From: Paramecium sonneborni
Lineage: Eukaryota > Ciliophora > Oligohymenophorea > Peniculida > Parameciidae
NCBI GenBank assembly: GCA_905182985.1
Contig: CAJJDN010000033.1
Span: forward strand, 605,062 to 669,061
Length of the DNA stretch: 64,000 nucleotides
Direction of reading: 5' to 3'
Positions 23,465-35,540 of this stretch are shown here, one piece after another. A program made the position numbers and the translations under genes. Below the pieces are notes generated by a model that did no database searches, was not told the origin of the DNA, and was given only the letters and a program-made list of their open reading frames with translations. How positions within the stretch are numbered: the stretch's first letter is position 1; each line of letters starts with the position of its first letter.

Positions 23465-25830
23465 TCAAATCATATTGTCTTAATTAGGAACCATAATTTC
23501 TGCATTTCCATAATCGCCAATTAATGGTACCATACTTTTATTAAAATAAGATCTAGCTGCCATAGATTAATTATCTTTGACAGGTAGACTGAGCATATTT
23601 TTATCAGCAATATTAGTAACAATAAAGTTATTAGTATTAGTGTTTTAATTTAATTGCATTTGTTCTTCTTCTTCCTCATTTTCTAATAGATTCTTCTTTC
23701 TAAAAGTATTTCTTTTGTTTATAAGATTTAGATGTTTAATTTAATATTATTTTCTATATTCTGATGCATTACTTACTGCAATAGTTTATAATTCCCAATT
23801 AGTTTTTTCTTAGGGAGGTAATGAATGATGAAATTAACTGTGTTGATCTGATTTATCTGATTAAATTTTAGATGATTCTTATGATATATTATCTTATTCT
23901 TCTGATTGATGCATATCTGGTCCTCCTTATTAAATTACTTTTTATTATTATTCAACAATAACTTCTTCTTATGATGGAGCTGCTTAGATGAATTTAGCTA
24001 ATGCTTACATTTCCATACTAAGATTAAGACTACTATTTTTAAGATGATCTAAATATTCAGGAATAAAGTCAGTAGTTTTCATTTCTACAACTTTATAATT
24101 ACTGGATTCATTTTTTCTATCTAATACTGCTTTAATATAATTGTTTTATAGATTCTCTAATATGACTAATTTATCATCTAAAGTTTGTTCTCCAAATCGA
24201 ATACTTAAAAATCTAACATCATCAAAAAATTATAAAACAGTACTGAAATAATATTCTACATTTTGAATGTTGTTTTTTATAAATTCTTCTCTGTATTCCA
24301 TAACTTTATAAAGATCTTTTACAAATTATTGAAATGATAAAGTTTTCAGAAATTGTAAAAAAAATAGTTAATCTTAACTTTCAAATGAAGTTAGAAATTT
24401 TTTATAATCAAACATAACTATTTTTTTTTCTGATTTCTAATTAGATGTATCAGTACTAAAATATTTATAGATATCATTTAACATAAGTAACTTAAAATTA
24501 TAAAATGCTTATCTATATTTCATGATTCCTTCTTCAAAGATTTCCTATAGATTAATAAAAATATTTACATTTTCATAGAATTTAAGATCTGCAAATACAG
24601 TATTCATTTTACGAATGAAATAATTTTAATATTATTTAGGACATTTTGGATCATCCGATCTGGAAAGAATACGTCCATCATCAATATCATAAATAACTCT
24701 TTTTAATTCTTTAGGCAAAGGTTTTTCAGACTAAATAAATGATAAGATTACAATTTCATAGAGATTTCTATCAAGTCCTATAATATAAGGTAATTAAGAT
24801 TTATGAAAATCAAAAGATCCTGGTCTAAGAAATGGAATAAAAAGACCTCTCCATTATAAAGGAGCAAGTAATTCAACTAATGATTAACAAAATAAAGTAA
24901 TGCCAGCAGGTTTACGAGAAACAATAATGATTTGGTATTCAAGCATCATGTATAATAGTAATTTATACAAATTAAAGATAGGTTGATTAAAAATTAAAAC
25001 ATCGAATAGGTTATTAGATAATTTAAAAATAGAAAAATGCGTTGTAAGATGTGAATTGGAAACATAGTAATTCATCCATATCTCAGAACTGCTGAACTTT
25101 AACCTATACTCTACGCTTGCTAATTATTAATATATAAATACTTATCCTAAATAATAGGACATTAAGTAAGTGCTGTTCTGATATAGAAATCATAGAGTTT
25201 TATTTCTTCAATCTAATATTCTTATTATCCTCTTTTTATAGTAATTATTTTATCTCTTTCTCTATTTTAAGATAAACGAAGTTTTTAGATTTTTAGTAAT
25301 TGCATAACAAAACTTCTTTAAGGAATGAAAGCAGGATAACAAGATATTACACAGAAAGCCTTAGGTACAAATACTTACATTAATTTATCATTTGATGGCA
25401 TAATTAAGAACATCTTTTCATAAAAGCAAGCTGAAGTACAATAAAATTTGATGTGCTATTTAAAATCGTTAATAACAAAATAATTGATCTCGTTTGTAGA
25501 TGTTTATATATCATCTTCTTTAAAATATTCTTCTATCTTATTAAATCTACTATCTCCTTCCTTTATTGTCTTTACTCCTAAAGGAAAGCACCACTATATA
25601 ATAATAATCTCCGAATATTTTACCAAAGCAATATCTGCTAAAACATGATTCATTTTACGTTCTACTGGATTCGGAAATATTGTAAGTATAGCAAGATCTT
25701 TCTTATTTGCAGTAGTACAAGATTAAAGTATTACATCTACAAATATATTTATTGAATTGTAATTACCTTAATCATTAGTTTTAATTCCTGCAGTTACGAA
25801 GAATTCAAATAGATTACCTAATTTCTCCAT
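23465..25830 (-). CDS. DENN-domain protein (Rab exchange factor type)
   Basis: 770 aa with introns at 25594-25623 (30 nt) and 25092-25114 (23 nt). An N-terminal uDENN-like part (LFEFFVTAGI, FPNPVERKM, WCFPLGV) is followed by a clear central DENN core at about residues 230-330: LLYMMLEYQIIIVSRKP, LAPLQWRGLFIPFLRP and LPYIIGLD. These are the segments that contact Rab GTPases in known DENN exchange factors. A helical region follows, then a Gln/Ser-rich tail. Expected role: GDP-GTP exchange on a Rab at a membrane. The second intron is required to join uDENN to cDENN. A further 30-nt stretch at the start could be spliced without changing frame, so the first 40 residues are approximate. Confidence 0.85.
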
Positions 25831-26100
25831 TTATTTGTTTTTAATAATATAATTAATATAGCTATGCATCATAATTAACTGAATCTAATGCGATCACTTT
25901 TATTTAATATACTCTTAATTCAACCATTACATTATCATTTACTATTATATAAATATAAAGTTTTATACATTCCATTACTATAATGATTAATATTTTTAGA
26001 ATTACAACTATTTATTTCTAATAAATCTATTTCTCAAATAAGTATAATCATTAATTCTTATATTGATTGGCGCCAAAATATATATTATTTAATATATTGT

Positions 26101-27431
26101 ATGGCAAACTTATTTGATGAAGAGTAAGGATAATATTTAAGATTGAATGCCCTTAAATATTTAGAGAAACCTCCAGAAGTCTAAAGAGAAGATGATCCAT
26201 TTATTACTAATGGCTCTTTAGCTATTACATATATATTAGTGGAAACTGTAGAGTAATATAAGACAGGTTAAGGTTTGAAGTTCTAGCCTAGTTATGTTCA
26301 TTAAGTATTTAGATAGTCGAATGAAATTTATGGTTATAAAGATCTTAAGATTACTATTCATGTCACAGCACTTGGATTAAAACCTTATATTCAAGTAATT
26401 CACTTCAAAATATTAATAATAGATATCTTATAGTGAATAAACTGAAGATGCAGATGACTTAAAGGAAAGTTTTAATAAAGTTTATGAAGCTGGATATCTA
26501 ACAAACGAAGATCAATTTATTAAGGCACTTGAAGAAGAATACAATTAAGAACCATTAGGAGATTTAATTGAAGAATATGGAGATTTCAAAATATATAAAT
26601 GTTAAACTGCAATAACTAATGGCTTTATTCAATTTAAACCATTTTTATAAGCATTTCTTTTAGTCTTAATTGATGGAGTTTAATATCCAGGTGATGAAAA
26701 TGAATGGGTTTATTTAATATTATATGAAAAAAGACAATTTATAGGATTGACTACTGTCTATAAATTTAATATTGGTTGGGATAAACAAAGACATCGTTTA
26801 AGTCAAATGTTATTCCTACCTTAATATTAAAGAAAAGGACATGGAAGTAGAATGCTTAAAACTGTTTATAAATTAGGATTAGAAGATGAAAAATGTTTAT
26901 AAATCACCCTTGAAGATCCATCTGAAGATTTTTAAGTTATGAGAGACATTACTGATTCCAAAATTTTACATGAACATTTCAAAGATATTATTCCTAATCA
27001 TGTTATAAATTTAGATTATAATAGATTATTAATTCTGTTTAAGATATTGTTGATATCCCCAAAGATAAATTATTCGAAATTATGAAGAAAACTAAATTGC
27101 ATGCCTATTAAATAAAAAGAGCATATTCTATTTATCTATATGCCTTTATTAATAAGTATATTATTATTATTAATAATATCTAAGAAAATCATCAAAATTA
27201 ATGACAGACTTTGCTAAGTATTTATTAAGAGAACATTAAAAACCTTATGTCAGAAAAAAGAATATTTTAGTAAAATTTGAAGATGGAAGTTCATTGGATC
27301 CAAAATAATTACATCTTCTTGAACTCAAAGAAAGAGAAGATAGAAATATTAATGCTGAAGAAAGCTTAGGTGAAGAATTTTGTTTATTTGAACTTATTGC
27401 TACCAAATTAAGAAAAGATAAAGTAATTTGA
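26101..27431 (+). CDS. HAT1: Histone acetyltransferase type B, HAT1
   Basis: 416 aa; introns at 26395-26422, 27002-27024 and 27156-27184 (28, 23, 29 nt). The N-terminal HAT1 domain is recognisable (DPFITNGSLAITYILVE, then the IYGYKDLKITIHVTA strand). The GNAT core at about 190-270 has the acetyl-CoA-binding motif QYQRKGHGSRML (Q/RxxGxG) and, after the TVEDPSEDF-type strand (ITLEDPSEDFQVMRD), the acidic residues used for catalysis in HAT1. The helical C-terminus (DIPKDKLFEIMKKTKLHAYQ) also matches. HAT1 acetylates newly made histone H4 on Lys5 and Lys12 before nuclear import and assembly, with RbAp46/48. Length and domain order are normal. The second intron removes what would otherwise be a frameshift. 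Confidence 0.92.
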
Positions 27432-27466
27432 AATTAATACATTTTATATTTATTTATTTTTATTTT

Positions 27467-27757
27467 ATGAACCAAACTCAAGATAATATAGATAAAGAAA
27501 TGGAAAACCTTAAAACATTTTCTAAAAGAGTACTTAAAGAACTCAGAATTAAGTCAAGTTATGAAGAAGAATAAATGAATTGCAATAACCTTAAAATTGA
27601 TCTAGAGGAATTTCATTAATGTTGCAAGAATCTCTTAGAACTTACTTAAGCTTTGAAATTTGATATCAGAGTCAATCAACTCACCAAAAATTAAAGAATA
27701 GATAGAAGCAAAGAATATGAAAATTTATTATTGAGTATTAGATAACTAAATCAATGA
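27467..27757 (+). CDS. Small coiled-coil protein
   Basis: 96 aa, single exon, ATG 36 bp after the HAT1 stop. It is one long amphipathic helix (MENLKTFSKRVLKELRIK, NLKIDLEEFHQCCKNLLEL). No family recognised. Small single-helix proteins of this kind are common in ciliates as cytoskeletal or complex subunits. Given its length and clean heptads it is probably real. Confidence 0.6.
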
Positions 27758-29092
27758 AATTTAATCAAAAATTTTTTTATTAATAACTTGAAAATGAATG
27801 TGCTTCATTAAATTATCAATTTTTGTTGATCTATTTAAAAAATTCACTTATTTTTCTCACTATTTCAATTAAACCCTTCAAAAATTAATATTTGGAATCC
27901 AATGTAAAATTTTTTCATCTCATTTAGGACTAAACTAAAAAGTAAAATTAAATATATTGTAATTTTAATATGAAAAAATTTTTGATTTCAAAGACTATTT
28001 AGAGAGAATTAATACTTAGAATCACTTAAAAAAATAAAGAAAACCACTTATCTAGTTCAAAAATTCAAATATACAAGTAATACATCAAATTTTTTTAATC
28101 TAATGCTTAGTTGATAGTTCAAAAATAAGTATTGATTAATTTTTTTAGAAATTAGAATTTGTATATGATAAAATTCATAATATTTATTTTTGGATATTAT
28201 TATTCCTTTTCATGATAAACTAACTAAAAGTTTATTTTTATGAAGTGAGAAAATATATTTAGATTTTATAAATCAAAATACTATTTTAGGATTCTTTGGA
28301 ATATAGTATGAATTGTATTTTTGATATTTTATGAATAGGTTTAATTCAATGAACTTAATCATCTTCCTTAAAGAGTTATTTCAATAAATTTCATTTATGG
28401 TTTCTGTTATTCGATTTAATTATTATCAAACATAATTCTTCACTTGATCTAATAAAAATTATATAGATATTCGGATTAACAATAATTAGCTTAAATAATA
28501 TCTTTGTGAATTTAAATTTTATTAAATTGTGATATAAAATCTAAAATTTTGACTTTTAAGATAAATTATATGATTCATAAGAACTTAACTGTTTCTAAAT
28601 GTGCCTTAAAGTTATTTGAAAAGAGTATGATTATTTTTCAACTTTGTAACATTATTAAATAAAAATATCTATCAATTTATTCTATTTTTGAATCCATTCC
28701 TTGTAAGAATTAATCGATGATAATTTATAATTTTTCATAGATTTAACAGAGAAAGAAAAAGAATATATAATTAATGTTAGAGAATTTAAGGTTGTTGATT
28801 TTTTATTGAAGCTGATAGACTTATAGTACTAATTTGTATGTTATGTTGGTTTTAATTTTTAATAGGCAATTTCATTTTAGATTGTTAAGCATTTTTTTAA
28901 TGGTTTTCCTTTATTTTAGAAATTAAGCACATATAAGCCAATAGAATACCAATTCCAAAACAAATAAAATCCTTTATAAATAAAAAATTCAACAAATATA
29001 CATTCAATAATCTTTATTATTAAAAAATATTCGTTCAAATAACAACAATTCTTAAATTCAATTTTAATAATATTACTAAATAAATTTGAAAT
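27758..29092. other. Long intergenic stretch, no gene supported
   Basis: A 1.3-kb A+T-rich stretch. Short open frames exist on both strands but none shows a domain, and frames change without plausible introns. It may contain decayed coding sequence. Confidence 0.4.
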
Positions 29093-29576
29093 TCAATTTT
29101 CAAAAATAGCAAATTTTTCAGCCCAATCCTTTGCTTTTTTTTCAAATTCAATTTTATTTTATTTATAAAGTTCACTTGCTTCTGGAAAAAATGAATATTT
29201 TAAATTTGGTTTTGATAATATAGATTTAATGCTCATCAAAACTAAATTGATAATAAATATTACTATTATATATTGTATAATCAATTCTCCAATCATCTTT
29301 TAAAATTTCTAGATAAATATATCCTAATATATTTATATTTGGATGAAATATTTTATTCATGAATGTAACTTAAGGAGGCACTTAAGGATATTCATTAGAA
29401 AACTGAAAATTTAGGAAAAATGAGTAAGATTTATATGGAGAATCATGTGGACCTCTAATCCAGATTTATAATTAGAAGTTTCCTATTTCATAAATTTCCC
29501 CAATGAAATTATCCTGACCCTCTTGCATAATATTTTTTATTTCTTCTGAATCTTTCTTTATTTTTTCTTTTGCCAT
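29093..29576 (-). CDS. E2 ubiquitin-conjugating fold without catalytic cysteine
   Basis: 153 aa with one 22-nt intron (29242-29263). The UBC fold is unmistakable: RGPHDSPYKSY, FQFSNEYPQVPPQVTFMN, the HPN motif (IFHPNINI), LKDDWRIDYTI, ILMSIKSILSKPN and the C-terminal helix (YKQNKIEFEKKAKDWAEKFA). At the active site, where active E2s have G-x-I-C-L-D, this reads GYIYLEI: the cysteine codon TGT is TAT (Tyr), a one-base change. Without it no ubiquitin thioester can form, so the protein would act like a UEV-type non-catalytic partner or be a recent loss of function. The fold is otherwise full length and in frame. A decayed E2 copy lies immediately upstream on the same strand. Confidence 0.85.
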
Positions 29577-29644
29577 AATCACTTAATATTATCTTTAAAA
29601 AATATTATTTCATTTTATTTTATTATATTTATAAGGTTTCAAAC

Positions 29645-29925
29645 AGCATATTTTATTGTCTAATCCTTTGCTTAATGATTCAAATTTTTCTTTACTTATG
29701 TTTGAACCTAAAAAAATAAAAATTTTGATTCAAATTACCATCATATTTGGTAATCAGTTGGTATTTTAATGTCAAGTTAGAAAATTCCGTTTTAATATGG
29801 TGATTCTATAATTGTAGCTTGTTATAAAATATGTCCTTATCATCAATTGAAGTACTATATGTAATTGGATGATTTTTATTATAAAATAGTTCTTTCTAAA
29901 TTCTGTTTAATGTTCTAGTTAGCAT
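29645..29925 (-). pseudogene. Decayed E2 ubiquitin-conjugating enzyme copy
   Basis: The frame starts MLTRTLNRIQKELFYN, a good E2 helix 1, and continues to SIDDKDIFY. After a one-base shift a second frame reads QATIIESPYQNGIFQLDIKIP, the E2 segment normally WQATIxGPxxSPYxGGxFxLxIxFP. The HPN and active-site region is missing. A short C-terminal-helix-like piece (KEKFESLSKG) remains near the end. It is a frameshifted, internally deleted E2, probably from a tandem pair with the gene at 29093-29576. Confidence 0.7.
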
Positions 29926-30322
29926 TTTTATTAATTTATAAATCATCTTTCATTTTCTAGTCAGATAGACCAATTTATTTTTGGGCATTTTAATAAAATT
30001 TATTTTGATCCTCATTATCTCAATAAATGCATATGCCAATTATCTTAAAAAATAATAAATACATGATTTTATTTATTAATTTATTCTATTATCTTAAGAG
30101 AAATCATAACTTTGTAAGAAAATCTTATTTTTAACTCATAAATTCTTCATCTAGAAAATAAAAAAAGTTGAAATATATATAATTAATTAAAAAATTAATA
30201 CAATAAGTTTTGATTAGTCTTTATTTAATCAGAAAAAAGAAACTTTGAAATTTAAATTACAGTTATTTATCATAAGTAATTAATAAAAATAATTACAAAG
30301 ACAAATAATTCAAATGATATAA
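29926..30322. other. Intergenic, no gene seen
   Basis: About 400 bp of A+T-rich sequence between the E2 relic's start and the histidine kinase stop. Both neighbours are on the minus strand, so it should hold the kinase's 3' end and the promoter side of the E2 pair. No motif stands out. Confidence 0.4.
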
Positions 30323-32817
30323 TCATTTAGAAGAGTTTGACTTAACTTTAATTTCTAGTGTAGGAAAAAATGTGAAAAGAATTTCTTTAAGCAAACTTTA
30401 ATTTAGAGGTTTGGTCATAAAATAATCCATTCCATTTTCATAGCATTTTTGTTTTGTTTGTAGATCACATAATCCAGTTGTAGCAATACAATAAACCTTT
30501 TTGATTTCTTCTGATTACATTTAAGTTTTTATTATTTTGATAGTCTGAAATCCATCCATAATAGGCATATTAATATCTAGAAATATTAATAGATAATGCT
30601 AATTATTGCAATGTTTGCATGGGTTTTCCTTTTTCAAGTTAATTTAATTAATACTATCTTAACCATTAAATGCATGATCACAATTTACTCCATATTTTTA
30701 CATAATTAATTTTAGACATCTTATATTGTAATATTCATCATCAACAATTAAAGCTCTTGAACAACATTCACTTTATAAACAATACTCTAACATATCTTTT
30801 TTTTATCTAGTTTGAAAAGATGGTAAAAAATGAATCTTATTTTTATGAGACTCACTCAAAATTTCACTTTCTATTTCATCTTCAAAATGATGAACAACAG
30901 AAAAAGATTTTGTTTCTTTTCTCTTTTTCTTGAATGAAATCTTTTGAGAAGATAAATTTTAAGATATGCTATGAGATTATTATCCTAATGGTCCTTCAAT
31001 ATAAGAATTTTATGAAAGTAATTTAATAGATTATATTCCTAAAGGAAATTCTAAGATTGCTTTTTAATTAGAAAAATAATTTTCTTAAATATCATTAGGT
31101 AACTCAAAAAAAAATTAAGTTCCTATCACTAATCTTTTCACTTTTATAGGAACTCCTCTATTTAATTATTTTACAATCATGTTGGATATTACTAAGCCAA
31201 TTCCAGAACCAACTGAATTATCAGAAACTTTAATAAATTCATCTTTATCCAAAAGAAAATTGATATTGAATTCTTCTTCCTCACTTAAACCAATTCCAGT
31301 ATCTTCTATTGATAAAATGAATCGGTCAGCATTGTTATATATATTAACTCTAATTTATCCTGATAAAGTGAATTTTACTGCATTTTACAATAACTAAAAA
31401 TAAATTTACTCAAATCTTTCTTTGTCTGTTATTAAAAATCTATTTTTTAGATTATATTAAACTGACAATTAAATACCTTTGCTTTGAAGAGGTTCCTCAA
31501 ATAAAGCATTTATAAATTCAACTGTTTCAATAATTTTCATCTCTTCTAATTTAAGTTAAAATATTTTTAATCCTAAATGTGTAAAATCTCTGACATTATT
31601 AATAATAAGATTAAATTAAATACAATTTATTAAAATTGGATATATATACATTGTTTTTATCTATTCAGATATTATTTCATCTTCAAAAGCTAAATTACTG
31701 AATGTCATTAAAGAATTTAAGCTAGTTCCAAGTTCATGTGATAATTATTTGCACATATCAAAAAACAATTATTTTCTAACTTTACCTTATTTTCTTTAAT
31801 ATTTTTAAGGAACATCTAAAAACAAAAACTAAATAAGTGTTTCACTTTCGCTATTTTTAACTTATTCTATAAGTAAAACTGTATCTCTAAAATCAAATGT
31901 GTCATTATCTTCTATTGAAAAATAATAAATATTTGATAATTCTTCATAATAATCTGATAGAAAGTCTGATATTCTTATTTTATGTGTAATATCATTATAT
32001 TTGTATAACAATGATAATTTAAAAAATTCTTCTTGAATAATAAAATCTCTTTTCTGGAGATCATTCTCAAATTCTTTTTTAAAATAATCCTCCAACTTTA
32101 TAGTACATTCAAAAATATCCATTTTTGTATTAAATGTTAGTTTCTTGGTTGAAAATCGATCATATTAATTAGCCGGTGCATTTGGGCTTTTTACTGAAGG
32201 TAATTCAAATTAGAATGTTTAACCTAGTTTTTATTAATTAGTTGTAGTATTAAGTGTACTATTTGGCAAGTGGTATTATGGCCTCCCACATCTTTTATCA
32301 AAAATTAAGGAAAGATGCTTGGCATCTAAAACTACTAAAATGATATCAAGTGAAAAAATAAAGTAGCTATCTGTTGTTACCGTGAGATAATTAAATGTAT
32401 TAATGCAAATTAAGAAAAAAGCATAATATGACATGCTTTTCTATTATATGCTTTGTTCTTTTGAAAAATGAAATTGAATTATTAGATGAACATTTAAGGA
32501 AATAGAAATATTTTCTTGTGTAGAACTCCAAACTGAAATTCCCTTAATTGCATAACCTATATGAAATAGCATCATTTTTGTGAAATTTGAAAATCTATGT
32601 TGGAATGAGGAAATCCCTTAAATTGTACTTCCAAGAATAAAACTAAGAAAATATATTACTAATAATGAGGAAGTTTCCTCTATCTCTTAATAATTGTGAT
32701 ACCCCAACTATAGAAGATTATTTCAGCCAATACTACAAGGTCTTCAGAAAATCTCAAAACTTCGCTATATTTCATTTATTAAATTAACTGGAGTTTGCGT
32801 TCTAATTTAATTTTCAT
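30323..32817 (-). CDS. Hybrid sensor histidine kinase with receiver domain
   Basis: 821 aa with one 29-nt intron near the start (32708-32736). The N-terminal third has several hydrophobic helices (SLLVIYFLSFILG, AFFLICINTF, FIFSLDIILVVL), so it is membrane bound. A linker of about 150 residues leads to the kinase: H-box LSHELGTSLN (His near residue 353), N-box QLLQNAVKFT, G1 EDTGIGL and G2 GSGIGLVIS. The C-terminus is a receiver domain with the acidic pair (ALIVDDEYYNI), phospho-acceptor Asp in FLDINMPIMDG (near 740) and the conserved Lys in MTKPL. All residues needed for autophosphorylation and His-to-Asp transfer are present. A separate phosphotransfer protein would be needed to pass the signal on. 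The start was placed at MKIKLERK; without the intron the frame opens later at 32726. Confidence 0.88.
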
Positions 32818-33383
32818 ATAGTGAATATTAAATCACTATATGTGAAAAGATCAACATTTGATTTCAAATTAATTTTTAATACATAACTCGTTTTACTTTT
32901 ATCAAATTTATTATACTCATTCTTCTTTCTTAATTATTTTGTAACTAATTTATTATTATAGAGTTTTCATCTGCAAAAAATGTAAAATAAGAAGAAACTA
33001 TTTTTAAAAATGTTAAAGAGTCATTTGATTAAAATGTCTAATATCTAAAGAAAAATTTAGAGAAACTGATCTTTTATCAACAGGGTTTTTATTTTAATTT
33101 TATTGTAAACCAGATGAATAACTTAAACAAATAAATTTTGAGAAAAATTCATTCCGAAATGTTAGTTACGTTTTACTTTAGTAATAATATTAGTTGCAAG
33201 CTTTATTATAACTTTTGCTCAATGTTATTTTTCGAAATAAATTTTAGATGAATAACCTTATTATAATGTCCAACAATACTATTAAGTTACAAAAATATAG
33301 AGCAAGCAAGCAAATATAGTAAAAATCTAGTAGAATTATTTTAGTGTTTGATTTCAATTTTTTTAAATAAATAATAATAAAAT
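32818..33383. other. Divergent intergenic region
   Basis: 566 bp between two divergently transcribed genes (histidine kinase to the left, membrane protein to the right), so both promoters should lie here. I see no gene and no specific regulatory motif in the A+T-rich background. Confidence 0.45.
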
Positions 33384-34432
33384 ATGGGAGTAGTAGATAT
33401 CACTGAAATGTCCATCTCCTTTTTTACATGGTGTGTTTTCCATTTTGTACCAGAAAAATGGACCATAATGTCTTTGGATCTTATTTTTGGAATGTTTATA
33501 AAGTTACTTTTTTACTTTTTACAATTTGGGTTAAATGAGGGGTATGTCTTTCAATTCTAAGATTTATTTTATTAAGCCTTAATTTGGACAAGCTATTATT
33601 TGTATGTTATTAGTATAGAATCTAAATTCATTTTCGAAGGAAGATCTTATACAGCTTGTAGAGAATTTTGGTATAAAATAGTGGATATATTTTCAACATT
33701 ATGCGCACTTTCATTAATTGTTTCCCTGAATAAAAAAGCGTCTGGTGGTGAAACAATGTGGTTGGTATTAGTTATTATGTTTTTGATTATTATTTAATCA
33801 ATCTTTCTTTAATTTTATATCAAATTGGAAAGAAATTTAAAAGTAAAATCTTTCGTTTCTATAATATTGGGATAGCAGGATTAGAACTTGTAGTTTAGGT
33901 TTTTTCAATTATTATGGCAAAATGCGAAGTTAAATGGTTTGAGGAAAGGGCTAGTGAAAATTTTGATTTTAGAGGAGGTTCTTAACATTTTTTTATTGGA
34001 CATCTAATAGGAATAATTCTTTCAATAATTTTACTTGTAATCATTTTTTTGAAGTATCGTTATTAAGACGTTCAGCTTGATAACGATACTGTACGCACTT
34101 ATATCCCTATTTTAATGGCTGAATAGACATTTTTATTTTTAATTGTTTTTTATGAATTTCGTAATACATCTAATGTGGAAGATGTAGATCCAGAACTTCA
34201 TAATACTTTAAAAAAAATACTATGTTTTGGTCATGGATTCTTGTGTGGTCTTTTTAGCTTTTATCTTGTTCATGCATTAATATTTTTTTATTATTTTTCT
34301 GCCTTGATATAGGACAAATGTCTGAATAAAAGATGCAAAGTTTAATGCAATTGCTTAGTTGATTGCTGTGGTTGTTTAATTTGCATTGATGATACCACTG
34401 TCAAGTTTTCAAAAGTGTCTCCAAGTAGTTGA
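33384..34432 (+). CDS. Multi-pass membrane protein, unknown
   Basis: 338 aa; one 32-nt intron (33740-33771) with an unusual GTC donor is required to keep the frame. Seven or so hydrophobic segments are spread over the length (MSLDLIFGMFIKLLFYF, FSTLCALSLIVSL, IGIILSIILLVIIFL, QTFLFLIVFYEF, FYLVHALIFFYYF). The C-terminus is cysteine-rich (CNKLRC-like spacing in KCLNKRCKVQCNCLVDCCGC), which may be palmitoylated or bind metal. It resembles ciliate-specific polytopic proteins; there is no transporter or channel signature. It is the last intact gene before the decayed region. Confidence 0.75.
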
Positions 34433-35540
34433 TTTTTGATAAAATTGGCATTTTAAAAATTCAAAAATATTTTTTTATCTCTTGAATTTATAAATATAGT
34501 AACATATAATGAGAGCCTGATAAACAATATAACCAAAAATTAATAATATTATTGAGAAGAAAAAAAGTTTTTAAATTGCAACCAACATCCATTTTCTTAA
34601 ATCATGTAAAAGGTAGGAAAACAAATAAAATCGCATCATAATCCTTTACATTCTAACTATAATTTTGAATGTAATCAATATTAATATTCTTTCAATATAT
34701 ATTAATGAATATTTTTTACTTCAATATACTTTCTTTTTTCCAATAATCTTTAACAATAGAATTTTGTGAATAACATTACATACATTAAAGTTCTATTGGA
34801 TTAAAATACATTTCTCGGAAATTTATTCTGAATAATATCCATTTAAACATTCTAAACAAATAAAATAATATTGAATATTTGTTTCTAGACATTCATAACA
34901 TTTATCAGTTAATTAGTTACAATTTTAACTAAATTCAATATCAAAAAACTATAATAATTGTAATTATATTGATTGGATTTAAGAAACAAAGTTAATTCTA
35001 GAGATTAAACACTAGTTTTTAATTATCCTATTCGAATTTCAAATTCTCTATCATTATATTTTTAATTATAATTTTAATGTATTTTCATTGTAATTATTCA
35101 TTATATTTTCAGTTTTATTGCTATTCGGGTATTATTGTTTAATTAAATCATTTAATTTATGTAAAATTAGAAATTATATCATTTAACATTTAATGCATAA
35201 ATGTACAACCTTATTCTAACATAATCTTGAGATGTAAATATTATTTAAATTAGCATCATCTCTTAACAAATATTTTATTAAAAACATAATTTCTTAAAAG
35301 TTATTCTTATTGTGAATAGTAAATTTTAATTCACTATTATTGAGAAATTACATAATGTTTAGAATATTTTCAGCAATTCTAAAATCTTAATCAGTCAGAT
35401 TATATCATCTTTTACAATATCAGAATATAATTATTTCAATAAAAATGTATAAAAAACTAAAACAAAATTATTAGATCCAATTTCTTGTTTAAATTGATTA
35501 ATTTTTTTTTTAAATCGATTAATAATTTAATTTATAATTT
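34433..35540. other. Start of the gene-poor region; one coding-like relic
   Basis: Mostly A+T-rich. On the minus strand a frame at 35051-35404 is open for 117 codons without an initial ATG and looks coding (RIAENILNIMQFLNNSEL, MFLIKYLLRDDANLNN). It probably comes from the helical part of a larger dead gene. No family recognised. Confidence 0.4.
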
